Below, one piece after another: positions 1 through 10,070 of a stretch of DNA of 34,060 nucleotides; the stretch's first letter is position 1, and the number at the start of each line of letters is the position of its first letter. The DNA is from Acanthamoeba sp. SK_2022b. Lineage: Eukaryota; Discosea; Longamoebia; Acanthamoebidae. The notes under the pieces are model-generated. The model did no database searches and had not been told where the DNA came from. It was given only the letters and a program-made list of their open reading frames with translations. The position numbers and the translations under genes were made by a program. The stretch covers positions 1 to 34,060 of the forward strand of contig JANDJZ010000681.1 of assembly GCA_027943245.1 (NCBI GenBank). Reading direction: 5' to 3'.

Positions 1-273
1 ATGAACGACGACAGCGATGACGACGGTGAGGAGGACCGACGGCGGAGGCGACGGCGGAGAGGACCGCAAGACGAGAACCTCAGGTACGGGCCATCGGGCG
101 AGGTGCTGGACGACTACTACACGTACGACTACGCCAGCGATCGAGAGTTTGACGCGGACGACGAGGAGGACGAGGGCGGGGGCGACACCTACGGCCAGAG
201 CGCTGGCGGCTCCGTTTACGGCGAGTTCGAGGAGATGGCCGACATCCACTCGGACTACGAGAACATGGACTGA
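1..273 (+). CDS. C-terminal end of an unidentified acidic protein (5' truncated by window edge)
   Basis: An open frame runs from the window edge to a TGA at 271-273. The visible 90 residues are very acidic. They have an Arg-rich patch near residues 13-20, then an Asp/Glu/Tyr-rich tail ending in HSDYENMD. The first ATG lies exactly at base 1, so this is probably the last exon of a longer gene rather than a complete one. I do not recognise the family. The low-complexity acidic tail would suit a chaperone, chromatin or RNA-associated protein, but composition alone cannot decide. An AT-rich stretch with a TTAA-type repeat follows and looks like 3' UTR and spacer. Confidence 0.45.
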   Translation: MNDDSDDDGEEDRRRRRRRRGPQDENLRYGPSGEVLDDYYTYDYASDREFDADDEEDEGGGDTYGQSAGGSVYGEFEEMADIHSDYENMD

Positions 274-310
274 TCGAAACGTTTTTGTCTTATTTTTTCC
301 CTTTTTTTGT

Positions 311-335
311 TGATTAATTAATTAATTAATTAATG
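311..335. repeat. Short (TTAA)n-type repeat
   Basis: Five or so tandem TTAA/ATTAATTA units lie in the AT-rich spacer between the truncated acidic gene and the DUF3825 gene. It looks like ordinary intergenic low complexity. Confidence 0.7.
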
Positions 336-542
336 AAGCGTTTACGTTTTTCGGCCGAACTTGCAACGCAGCGAGACATTAGTTTTTCGAACGTGTTTGC
401 AGTGAGGAAGAAGATGGACCGTAATACCCCACAGTTTAGCCTGGCAGACCTTGGTGCGGATACCTCTCGCCCCACAGCAAAATAATAATAATAAAAAATA
501 TTAAAAAAGGCCTACACCTGACAGTCCTTTGTTCTCTTCGTG

Positions 543-2531
543 ATGAAAACACATCATGAAGAGGGGGTGAATTTTACAAACTTTGCAGCCCTCGAGAAAA
601 AAAAGGTACGGTCACTGCTCAAGCTCTCTCGTTGCCTTGGCCGGGCTCTCCTGATGATTGACTGTGAGGCCTCGCAGCACGGCCCGCCCCAAGCCCAGTG
701 GAAGGCCCTGCACACTGAGGACCAACATGTCAACTATCGGCTTGCTGAAGGGTGGCATAAAAAGGTCTGGGTGGAGCCACTTGGTGGAGGAGCGCCCCGC
801 TCCCGGCGGACGTTCACAGTGTTCACAAGCCAAACTATTCTGCCCCAGCTCATCCACGGGAACCCCCACTACGAGGGTACCTCTCGCCACCCTTGACGGT
901 AACAACCGGCCACTCATAAGAGAGAGTTACCGGTTCACCAACACCAGAAGCGGTGAAGTTGGAGAGCGAACCGCCGGGGCGAGAGTGGAATGTCAGGACG
1001 TTGGCCAATCACCTGAAGCAAACGTTTCGGCAGCTCTTGCTCGAGGGGGGCAAGGTGTGGGGCTACTATCCGGTGGATGCCCTACAGCCCACACTCCTGC
1101 TGTGGCACACCGGCCTGCTTTCTGACATGGACGAAGATATCTTCTGCTTGATGGACCCGTTCAAGATTAAGCGTGAAGATCAGCCACCCGATCACGGTTT
1201 GCAATCCCAGCACCCTGTCTGTGGCTCTGGCCTCCGCTTATTGGTTTGTCCTGTACTGCAGTGGCGGAGGTGACACCAGAAGAAGAAAAGGGCAGTGTCA
1301 GCGTCGTCGGTGAGGAAACTGCCAATGTAGGAGGACAAAGCGATAATGACAATGACGACGATGACGATGACGACGAGGAAGAGCAGAATGAGCTGGAAAG
1401 TGCTGAGGACAAGGAGGGATCGGCCAGGAAGAAGGAGCTGGGAAGTGCCACAAATCCGATTAGGGAGGTAAGTCGCATCCGTTGTCTGTGCTGTCAAACC
1501 GAGGCCATGGTCTCATGTTGCCATGTCACTGCTCGGTGTCCAAAGGACGAGATTCCAGCACCCAGCTGGCGCGTCTACAAGTTTTGTTCATGGTCAGCTC
1601 TACAGTCCCGCTTCCCACCGCTTCCCAAAGGGGTCTCTGTTCCCACGAAGCAGCCGGAACGTGCCGATTGGTACGCGGAGGGCATGGAGTACTCGGTCTT
1701 TGACTACAAGCTGGCCCCGACCGAGGATCGGATCTACTGGTCGCACATGTTCAAACTGAGCCACCTCAAACGATTGCCGAGAGAGCTGCATACCATGAAA
1801 ATCGCTCGGATTCAACAGCGCTGCAAAGAGAGGCTGCCCAAGACTCTGCGGCAGGCCAGGGTCAATCCGCGCAAGGCAGTGCCCCAGTTCTACAAAGAGA
1901 AAGGCGGGGACAAAGGCCAACTCCAACTGCTGCTCCCCATGCAGATGGGAGACGAGGACCAGGGACCCGATTGCGCGCTGGTGATGCGCTTGCGTCTCGA
2001 GCGGGATGCCTACGAGATCGTCACGATCCTCGACAAGCGCCAAGCGTACCTCTACGCCCCTACCGAACAAGTCAAAACACACGCACTTGTTTACTCACAC
2101 CTTTGACCTCAATACGCAGGTACTGGAACGCGCGTTTGATCCAGCGCATTGATCAAGACTGGCTCTACCCTGACTCGGCCATGACACGGGCTCACCCTAG
2201 CTCAGCTGCCCCCGTTACTGTCTCTGCTCGCGAGCGGACGGGATCGCGCTTCCCCGGTTCTCCTAACGGTTATGAGGAGCGGCGTCGCAATGACCGCGAC
2301 AACTCCTATGCCCCTGTCTCTGCCCGCGAGCGGACCGGTTCACGCTCTACTCAGGTTTATGAGGAGCGGCGCGGTTCCAACAATGGCCGCAACAACTCCA
2401 ACGCCCCTGCTCGTGACCGCAACAGCTCCTCGACTTACGGCCGCAGAGGACGCGGAGTTGGGCGCGGCTATTCCCAGTACAGTAGAGGGGCAGCCAAGCA
2501 AGATGCCAATCAGAGGGGGAGCCACTACTGA
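543..2531 (+). CDS. DUF3825-type protein with acidic linker and RG-rich tail
   Basis: Five exons (543-876, 948-1196, 1262-1467, 1606-2045, 2120-2531) join in phase to give 546 residues. Exon 2 holds the DUF3825 start: NHLKQTFRQLLLEGGK, then WHTGLL and DEDIFCLM, like the family's 'NTGL..GEDIY' strand. Exon 3 is a poly-Asp/Glu linker inserted in the domain. Exon 4 has the core, including KAVPQFY and QLQLLLPMQM. The exon 4/5 splice creates the family's end motif YWNARLIQRIDQDWL. The tail repeats SARERTGSR twice and has RGRGVGRG, an RGG-like RNA-binding composition. DUF3825 has no defined biochemical role that I can state; an RNA-linked role is inferred from the tail. The first 100 residues are unrecognised and the start is the least certain part. 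Confidence 0.78.
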
Positions 2532-2756
2532 GGCTGTGCCTATTAGTTGCGTGTTGCTCCACCCTGGCCTGTCTGCTCGGTCATTTGGTTTCAAATGAAT
2601 TTTTTCTTTACGGAAGTGCGGGCCTGGCGTTGGCATCTTTCTTCTCCGCATCTCCTTCTCCCAAGCAGGACACTGTATTCATGGAGGAATGCATTCCTAA
2701 CTTAAAGTAATACAGTGTGTTGCTGGTATGTTTGAACCTCCCAACCAAAGGTTCAC

Positions 2757-3764
2757 TTACAGGGCACACGGTGCTCCGGTACAGGAGATGGACGAGGGAT
2801 CCACAAAGAGGAAGTGTATGGTGGTCCACGGGTTCATTCCAATGTCGAACTTGCAACCTGAGTCGGCGCACCAGTTCTTGCAGAACAGGTCCTGTGTGAA
2901 GGGACCTTCGAACATGCCGATCGGCTCGGTCTACGAATTGGGACGGGATATCAGTACCCCACCCAACGGTCACTCTTCGTAATCATCAAGGGGACATGGT
3001 CCAGTACCCATTCGTAGTGGGGAATGTTGAAGAGGACGCCGTTGATGGTGCGGCGCTGGGCGTCGTACATGGGCTGCACGGGCACCAATGTCGATGCGTT
3101 CCACGTGTTGCGGCCAAACGCTGCCAGGTCAAACGAGTGGTGGATGCCCATCTGGCCGATGCAGTTACCGGGCGCCCAACCCTGCTTGATGGCGTCGGAC
3201 TGGTTGAGGGGCACGCTGAAGAAGGAGTTGATCTCAAGCCGGTCGCCCACGGCGTCGAGCGACTTCTGGCCGGAGCACATGAACTTGGGGTCTCGCGTGC
3301 GTACGTAGATCTCGTAGGAGTCAGCCGTGCCGCTCACCTTACGCCAGAAGCCTCGCTCGATCAGGTTCTGCTCCACCGGGCCAGAAACTCGAATGCCAAA
3401 GCCTACGTGGAGCAAGAACAAGAGCCAAAGAAAGGATAAGTGTCATATGAAAGGAAGCGGTGGAGGTGGCAACGGGATAGCACAAACCAGAGAGCTGGCC
3501 GGCGGCGGTGAAGTAAAGGGTGACGGGGTTGAGACTGGTGGGGCCAGACGGGTCCTGGGCATAGGCGTAACCCACGTCAGGGAGGCACGCCCCCGAGAGG
3601 GGATACCAGTAGCTGGACTCGGCGACCGATGACGTGAGCGGCTGCTCGGCGAAGACCAAGAAGGTGCGGAGGAGACGGTCCCCGAAGCCCTGCGCTGCGG
3701 CCTGGCCGGAGAGCACCATGAGCACGAAGCTCAGGGAGATAAGGATGGTAAGCGAGCGGGCCAT
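2757..3764 (-). CDS. Secreted protein of unknown family
   Basis: Three exons (3764-3488, 3402-3008, 2930-2757) join in phase to 281 residues. The N-terminus is a clear signal peptide: MARSLTILISLSFVLMVLSG then QAAAQ. The mature part is rich in aromatic residues and has scattered cysteines, including FCKNWCADSGC near the end, which suggests disulfides. Exon 1 ends in G|GTTTGT and exon 2 begins after CACGTAG. Exon 2 ends in TGG|GTACTG, and exon 3 starts after TTCGTAG. Without that last intron the protein would stop early at 2951, but exon 3 is clearly coding (GMFEGPFTQDLFCKNW), so the longer model is preferred. No family is recognised. It is convergent with the DUF3825 gene. Confidence 0.72.
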
Positions 3765-3944
3765 GGTGGGCAGTAATATGTTCTTGGCTTGGGGCGTGCG
3801 GAAGTGTGTTTCTTTATGTGTTACTCATAAAGACTCCCATTGGCCAGGAGGAAATCTCCCATCCAGGAGATAAGGTTTGGTTGGAGTCATTAAACACCCT
3901 TTATTATTAAACTGTGTCTTGTCGGAAAGACAAAACCTACTCTT

Positions 3945-4105
3945 AGTGCCCTTTCTGCTCGGCGGAGTTGCTCCTTCTCTTTCTTGTCGTTCTGCTTGTC
4001 CTCGGCGGCAGCGGTGTTGGAAATCGGGGGATGAACTTTTTGAGCTCGGTCTGGAGACGGCGCTGGGCCTCGCGCTCGCTTCGCAGCAGGTCCTGCATAT
4101 GGAGA
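3945..4105 (-). pseudogene. Possible coiled-coil gene fragment, frameshifted
   Basis: On the minus strand one frame reads DLLRSEREAQRRLQTELKKF and then loses its character. A shifted frame continues AAEDKQNDKKEKEQLRRAER before leaving coding-like composition. Both pieces look like charged coiled coil with GC-rich third positions. There is no plausible start, and no splice pair that joins the two frames. I read this as a relic of an unidentified coiled-coil gene, next to the DUF3825 relic. It could also be chance composition. Confidence 0.3.
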
Positions 4106-4245
4106 GCCAGGGAAAATCGCTGGGGATGCGCTTACGGGATGCCTACGGGACCATCACGATCCTCGACAGGCACCAAGCGCACCCCCCCAAAACCAAACAA
4201 GTTAAAACGCACACTGTTTGAAGCTGCCGGTACTGAACGCGTCGT
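4090..4245 (+). pseudogene. Degenerate partial copy of the DUF3825 gene (exon 4 end, intron 4, exon 5 start)
   Basis: The stretch around 4125-4245 matches 1984-2135 of the DUF3825 gene. Shared blocks include GATGCGCTT, CGGGATGCCTACG, TCACGATCCTCGACA and CCAAGCG. The match runs through the intron (AACAAGT.AAAAC.CACAC) and into the next exon (GGTACTG.AACGCG). The translated exon part, AYGTITILDRHQA, parallels AYEIVTILDKRQA. The copy has a deletion before the CGGGATGCC block, and the splice donor GCGTACC has become GCGCACC. A stop interrupts the exon 5 part. Because intron sequence is copied, this is a DNA-level segmental duplication, not a retrocopy. Confidence 0.75.
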
Positions 4246-4318
4246 GCAAACATCATCGTCAGATGAGCTATCATTGACTGCCGTGACACAATCCCACGAT
4301 ATCTGACTGTGTTCCTCC

Positions 4319-5886
4319 TTACGCCGAGGCAAGCCAGCTGAGGCCCTCGAAGACGCCGACCCTTGTCATGGCGCAGGACAATTGGAGGTGCCACTTACGA
4401 TCTGTTACCTGCGCAATGCTGTGAGTTCGTCTGTGTGGGCGTGTCGTGACCACAGCAGGCTGGCGTACCTGCCGCAGGCCCAACCCTTCGGCGGCCTCGT
4501 CCGCAGACATGGCGGTGGGAAGGTCGATCTTGTTTCCGTACACCAGCAAAGGCACTCCCTGTAGAGCGAGGGGGCTTGGCTTGTCAGCCACCTTGAGCGC
4601 GCGCGACTCTCTGTATTTCTGTTGGGAGATTACCCTGAGTTCGTCTTCGCCTAAAAACTTGCCAAGCTCGCGGGCCGCCTCGCCTATCCTGTCTAGGTCG
4701 TTCAGGTCCAGCACCCAGATGATGGCGCCCGTCCCCTGTCCCGGTACAGGTTGCCCTTTCACGTTAGTGGGTCGCCCACGGCACTCGTTGTGACACACGG
4801 CAGGGGCGTGCCCGCATGTAGTGGCGCCACAAAGGGCGTATCTTGTCAGGCCCACCAACGTCCCTGTGGACGCGAACCAGATGGTGAGGTGCTTTGCACA
4901 AGTTTGTATGTGTGTGTGAGTGTGTGAGTACGCACCAGCAGGTGAGCGACAGCTTCCCGTGAGACAGTTGCTCCACGTTGAACCCGATGGTTGGTATGGT
5001 CGTAACCACATCCTCTCTGGCATCCAGGGCGTAGAGGAGCGTCGTCTTGCCTGTGAATTCAAAGGAGGGAGCGGTCAATGGGTTAGCCGGTCAGTCAGTC
5101 GGCGGCATGACCTGTGGGATAACTGACCCGCAGCGTCCAGGCCCACCAGAAGGACGTTGATATGGCGCTTTCCCTGAATCAGCAGCTTGCCGACCTTGAG
5201 CTTGCTGAGGATCGACCCCGCGCCTGGCTTGTAGTGGTCGAGTGTTGAACCTTTGTAGCACCACGCTTGGTCCTTCCAAGGGGTCGCTGTCCAATCGGCT
5301 ATTGTTCAGGTAAGGCACAATTCACACGCACGCACTCTCACACACGCGCCCACAAAAACACACATACACACTACATACGCATACACACATAACCCAACGC
5401 ACCAACTGCCTTTCGCTGCCCTGCTACCTCCTTGACAAGAGCCTTGTAACTCTTCTTGATGGCCAGGCCGGTCTGAATATCTGTCTCACTGGGAAGAAAA
5501 CCTGGAAGGCGGCCAAAAGCAAAGAGGCGGGTGAGCACAAGGTTGAGCGGGGGCGATGAGCGATGGTGGCGTCAACCCTCGTAAGCACTTACCATGTAGA
5601 GGGTCGTTCTGGAGCATGTTCATGAAGACAGGCTTCCACAAGTCGTCCGCGCCAACAGTCTCCTGCCATCTCGAGTTCACGCCTGCAGCGCTGCACAATG
5701 ACCTGACCCCCGCGCACTGTCGGCGAAAGGCCTTGGGGGAAGGCGCTCCGGCGGGTGGCAGGCTGAAAGGTACCGGGCGTCTACGAAGCTGAGGACGTGG
5801 CTGACGAGCTCGGGCGGCATAAGGTGCAACGTTCCCCACGCCTCCTCAAATGTCAACTTGGGGCGGGTAAGTGGGATGTTACCCAT
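4319..5886 (-). CDS. F-box / Arf-family GTPase fusion protein
   Basis: Nine exons (5886-5774, 5702-5593, 5501-5403, 5298-5128, 5050-4936, 4863-4812, 4735-4634, 4558-4469, 4408-4319) give 313 residues with every phase matching. Residues about 22-62 are an F-box: [20 protein letters not shown], then AAGVNSRW and DDLWKPVF. A linker of about 65 residues leads to an Arf domain: [21 protein letters not shown]-loop GLDAAGKTT, switch [11 protein letters not shown], switch [19 protein letters not shown]4 GNKIDLP, G5 SCAMT, ending [10 protein letters not shown]. The usual switch-II glutamine (DVGGQ) is proline. The Arf N-terminal myristoylation glycine is internal here, so that membrane anchor is lost. 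An SCF ubiquitin-ligase receptor with a GTP-locked or non-hydrolysing Arf module is inferred. The intron after 4812 has a GC donor. Confidence 0.88.
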
Positions 5887-6013
5887 TCTAGAAAGTGTGC
5901 GGTTCAAAACGACCGCACAACTCCTTCTCCAAGTGGTTCTGCTTGCCTTGCCGACGTCGCTGGAATGCCAAGCTCGCCTGTTTTATTGTAGACAAATTCC
6001 ATGCTTGGCATGC

Positions 6014-6904
6014 CTAAAGCGACAGGGAGGAGGGCAGGGGCGAGGTCTGGAACGGGATGGCGGTCTGGATGAGGTCCATCCGCGCACGGTCCTCGGCGCC
6101 GGCCACCAGGGTGATGGCCGCGCCCTTGCGCGAGAAACGGCCTGCCCGCCCCACGCGCCGCACGAGAGCGGGCGCAGAAGTGGGGACATCGTAGTTGATC
6201 ACCAGATTCGTGGCTTGCACGTCGAGACCTGTCGCCGCAGCAGCAAACGAATTGACGTGTCGGTGAGTCAGCAGCCAACACTCGCACTGGCGCACGCACG
6301 CGCACGCACTCACGCAAATACACAAGCTTACAGTACCGAAGGACAGCAAGTCCGTGGTGATGAGGATGCGACTAGACCCCCACCTCCACACGCTCAGGCC
6401 CGATTGCACGGTGGTCGAGTCCATGTCCTCATGAATCACAACGACGTTGCTGTTGTTGTGTGTTGTGTGTTGTGTGTTGTGTGCCGCGTGTGGTGTTGTA
6501 GGCTTGTGTCAGTCGCAAGAGTGAGAGCCAGCCACGCAATAGAGAGAACAAGGCATACGAGTAGTTGCTGGCGAGGAGTCGCTCCGAGAGCCAGTCCACT
6601 TTGCGCTTGGAGTTGCAGAAGACCACCAACTGCACCATCCCATCGATCTTGGCGGCCCCGTCTTCCCGGCTGCCGCCGAGCAGGTCGAGCAGGGTGTCCA
6701 GCTTGTGCTCCTCGGCGTCGACGTCGACCGTGTACTGGGCGACGTTGGGCGGGAAGGGCTCGGCGCCGTCGGTGGCGATGGCGAAGGGCTCGCGCATGAA
6801 CTTGAGGTGCATATAAAAGTGGTCCTGGCTCAGCACTGTGTCCACCGTGCACACCTGCACCGTACTGGGCAGCGCTGCGAAAACCTGTGGAACACGTAAG
6901 CTCT

Positions 6905-6974
<70 letters not shown>

Positions 6975-9827
6975 TGCGCGTGCGTGTGTGTTGCGTGTGG
7001 GTGGGGCAACGTACGTCGTAGAGCTGGTCCCTCTTGGTCGACGAGATCATATCGTTGATCTCGTCCACGACAAAGAGCTTAACGTGGTCTACGGTCAGCG
7101 CGCCGCTTTGGATCATGTGGTACAGCCGCCCGGCGGTGGCCACCACGACCTGGCACTCTGCGCAGTCTCAGCCAAGCTGCGGATTTCCCGCCAAACAACA
7201 AAGGCGGGCCACGTACGCCCGATGTTCTGCATGCATTGGCGCACGGCGCTGCCTCCACAAATGACCGCGCACTGCACGCCCTGGTGATCGCCCAAACTCG
7301 CGATGACGCTGTGGACCTGATGAGCCAGTGGGCGCGTGGGGACCTGTACGGCGTGCGGGGAGGTGAGTAGCGCGAGCAAGGGAGCCCCGCCCAACGCCAC
7401 TTGGCTGTGTGTGGCACAGCGTCGTTGTCACGCACCAGAACGACGGCCTGCGGCGAGCGAAGACCTTGGTCGATTGATTGGAGCAGCGGAAGGGCGTAGG
7501 CCGCAGTCTTGCCCGTTCCACTGGCACCCAAGAGCATCACGTCTCTACACGTAAAGAAACGAACATTTTTAAAAACCATTACAACAATAAAACTATAGAA
7601 AAACGACTACACAATTGCAAAAATAAGTTAAAAATCAATAAAATAAAATAAAATAAAATATAACATAAACGAGTGTAGTGTACCGCTTGGCCATGATGGT
7701 GGCGATGGCCTTGCGTTGTAGAGCGGTCGGTGTCTCGAAGCCGTAGGCATAGAAGCCGCGCAGGAGGTCATCCCTGAGCCCGCACTCATCGATGCTTGCT
7801 ATCGAGTCGGCTGACCGCCCAGCGACCCTGAGCTCGTCGGCCAGGTAGGCCATGTACGACCCACCCCGGCCGCCACGCGCCTCCTCGCGCCCCTCGGCGG
7901 CCTGCACGATCTGCCGGTGCTGCTGTGCGAGCTCCTCGCTCGTTGCCTCGGCGCGGCCCCACGCCGACGTGACTGCCGCCACCGGCGCCCTATGTCTCCG
8001 CGCTTTCTTCGCCTTCCTTTGCTGCTCCGCCTTCTCCTCTGTCTGACGGCCATCCTGGTCCATCGCGCGGGCCTCCCTCTTGCTGACCTCCTCGGCGGCG
8101 CTTCGCCGTCGATCGGCTGGGCTGAGCAGGTCGGTGTTGTACTCGACCGCGATGTCCTCGCGCCCGAGAATCGCGTCCGGCTTGCGGGTCGTCCCCTCGC
8201 GCGGTGGTGTCGACACAAATCCGCAGCGCACGAGTTTGGCCATCACGAGCTCGGCGTCGATCCGCGTCTTGTACTCGGCGTGGCCGCCTTCGATGTAGTC
8301 CAGCAGCGCGCGGCGGCCCTTTGGCCTGTCCTCGCGCTTGGCCTTGAGCAGCTTGACCGTGATGGCCTGCGCCGCCCGCCTGGTCCGCTCCTGCTTGCTG
8401 TGCCGGTCCTTCTTTCCCTTGGCCGTCGGCTCTCCGGCGTTGGCCGTTCGCTCTTCGCTTTCGTTCTTTGTAGGCACCTCAGCCCCGGCGTCGCTTTCGT
8501 TCTCTACATTGGCCGTCGCTGCCGCCTCGCTCCCCGTCTTGGCTCTCTTCGACTCGCTCCGCGCCGCGTTGTACAGGTCGAACGAGTAGTCAAAGTCGCC
8601 GCAGATGGGGCACACGGTGATCAGGCGCGACCGCTCGAGCAGCGTCATCACGGCATGGCTGTCCAGCCTCTTCTCGACGACGCACAGCTGGCGCACCTTC
8701 TTGCGCAAGTCGTGCAGGGTGCGGGGCAGCACGATCCCTCGCTCGTGCTCGTCCCACAGGCGATACTTGACGCGCCGCACGACTGCATCGATGTCCTTCT
8801 CCTTGAGCCACACCTCCTCGTCAGTGTCGACACGCTTCGCTCTTTGTCGCGTCGTGCGCGCGTTGGCCGTCGCTTCGTTCTTTTGACAGCCGCTGGCCTC
8901 GTCGGGCGCGTCGTGGAAGAAGGCGAGCGGGTTGATGACCTCCCAGCGCCCATCGATCAGGCCCGTGGGCTTCGCTGCCGAGCTGTCCGCTGCGACTCGG
9001 GCCTGGGCCAGCAAGCCAGCCTCGCGCATGCGTTCTGCTCCGGCCTGCTTGGCCCACACGCCTGCGCGATCGACTCGGAGTCGATGGAAGCTCACCGGCG
9101 GCTCGCGGTCCTCCTCCTCACGTACGACCTGGCCTCCTGCTACCGCTCGCTCGCTGCGCCGTCGCTCCGCAACAGCGCCTGGCAGCGCCCACGCGAGGCC
9201 CTTGAGCTGTCTCGATAGCTGTCGCGTGGCGTCGTCGTCGTTGGACACCAAGTAGAGGTGGACGGGCTGCCTCGGGCCGTGGGCCGCGGTCAGCACGCGC
9301 TCGACGAGGAACGTCGTGGCAAAGGACATCATGTACTGTGGCGATGTGGCGGCGTGCACCCAGATCCGCTTTGCACAACAATCGCCGTCGTGATCGTCGT
9401 CATCATCGTCGCCCGCGATCGTCTCGTCGACGATCCACTTCTTGCAGCTGCCGCACTTCTCCTCGAACTGTTTGATTGTCTTGGTCTTGGTCTTGTGCTT
9501 CTCTTCCTTGGTCTTCTTCAGCTCCTTGGTGTTGTTGTGGCTGGCCACTGTTGTGGTGGTGGACGCTACTTCGTCGCTCCGGCGGAAGAGGAGCACGGCC
9601 ACCGGGGCCTCGGCATCCACGCGCTCATAGAGCAAGCGATACAACTCCTTGTGCAGCACTCCCCCCACGCTGTTTGCACATGTGAATAACAACAAATATA
9701 AATTATTTTAATCCGCTAGTAAGATAAGGGCAGAGTAGCACCTCTCCAAGTCCACAAAGAAGAAGTGCCTGGCCAACTTGGCGTGGAGGGCGTCGCCTAG
9801 AAAGTGGAGATGGCTGCTCGAATCCAT
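6014..9827 (-). CDS. NYN-domain / winged-helix / eIF4A-like pseudo-helicase fusion
   Basis: Eight exons (9827-9742, 9669-7684, 7544-7436, 7343-7217, 7157-7015, 6884-6559, 6449-6337, 6228-6014) give 1034 residues in phase. The N-terminus looks like a NYN (PIN-like RNase) domain: HFFFVDLE near residue 22 and [16 protein letters not shown] near 175, matching the family's acidic positions. Two regions resemble winged helices (about 330-400, with CPICGDF, and about 460-530). A charged linker follows. From about 653 it is an eIF4A-type DEAD-box core: Q motif GFETPTALQ, motif I GASGTGKT, Ia PTRPLA, motif II VVDEIND, motif [17 protein letters not shown] and [17 protein letters not shown] is DEIN, SAT is VDT and the motif VI His is Val, so ATP-driven unwinding is doubtful. 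An RNA-processing or translation role is inferred. The NYN assignment is by motif only. Confidence 0.82.
6905..6970. repeat. (GT)n microsatellite in an intron of the NYN/helicase gene
   Basis: About 33 GT units fill most of the 131-base intron between 7015 and 6884 of the minus-strand gene. Confidence 0.95.
7636..7664. repeat. (AATAA)n-like AT-rich tract in an intron
   Basis: Tandem AAAAT units lie in the intron between 7684 and 7544 of the minus-strand NYN/helicase gene. Confidence 0.7.
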
Positions 9828-10070
9828 GGTGAGCTGAAGCGTTACTCTCCTTTTCGTAGAGGTCTTGCGTGTCTCCAACGCTCAGTTCATCCACACGATA
9901 ACGAGGCACGCAGCGCGTTGTGCCAGCTGCAGCGAACCGAGGAGGACGCTCTGTCTTTGTGGGACAGATTACGAAAATGACAAGAACTGCGAAATGATTT
10001 CTCAAATCGAAACGAAAGTTTTAAAAAGGCAGTAAATTAACGAATTAATTCATTTTTTTGCCACACCAAA
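9828..10070. promoter_or_regulatory. Divergent intergenic region (NYN/helicase and GH125)
   Basis: The two start codons face away from each other with 243 bases between. The half next to GH125 is AT-rich (AATTAACGAATTAATTC and a T-run just before the ATG). No certain TATA box or other element can be named. A shared bidirectional promoter is inferred from geometry alone. Confidence 0.45.

Larger units (their letters stand above)
3765..4318. other. Gene-poor spacer with gene debris
   Basis: This 554-base gap separates the secreted-protein gene from the 3' end of the F-box/Arf gene. It holds no intact gene. The part next to 3764 should carry the upstream region of the secreted-protein gene, though I see no certain promoter element. 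The middle holds a possible coiled-coil coding fragment (minus strand) and a degraded partial copy of the DUF3825 gene (plus strand). Confidence 0.6.

Noticed and set aside
540..1125. Separate small gene at 658-1125
   Set aside because: Only the frame starting at 543 connects in phase through the 877-947 intron to the DUF3825 exon. The other frame has no domain.
2728..2982. Plus-strand frame MFEPPNQRFTYRAHG...
   Set aside because: First considered as a small gene. The minus strand of the same bases is exon 3 of the secreted protein and joins in phase, so this is a shadow.
4736..4811. GT donor GTGTCA for the F-box/Arf intron
   Set aside because: It is phase-compatible but inserts five residues (ARPCR) at a point where the Arf family is length-invariant. 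The GC donor gives an exact fit.
5904..6323. Alternative longer C-terminus for the helicase ending at 5904
   Set aside because: That frame is not the one carrying NYDVPTS and [10 protein letters not shown]. The correct frame ends [13 protein letters not shown] at 6014, matching the eIF4A-type end.
5858..6799. 313-residue open frame on the plus strand
   Set aside because: It is antisense to helicase exons and includes intron repeats. It has no domain and an Arg/Ala-rich low-complexity end.
7917..9218. 433-residue open frame on the plus strand
   Set aside because: It lies antisense to the large NYN/helicase exon, whose minus-strand frame has the recognisable motifs. The plus frame is an Arg/Leu-rich shadow of GC-rich codons.
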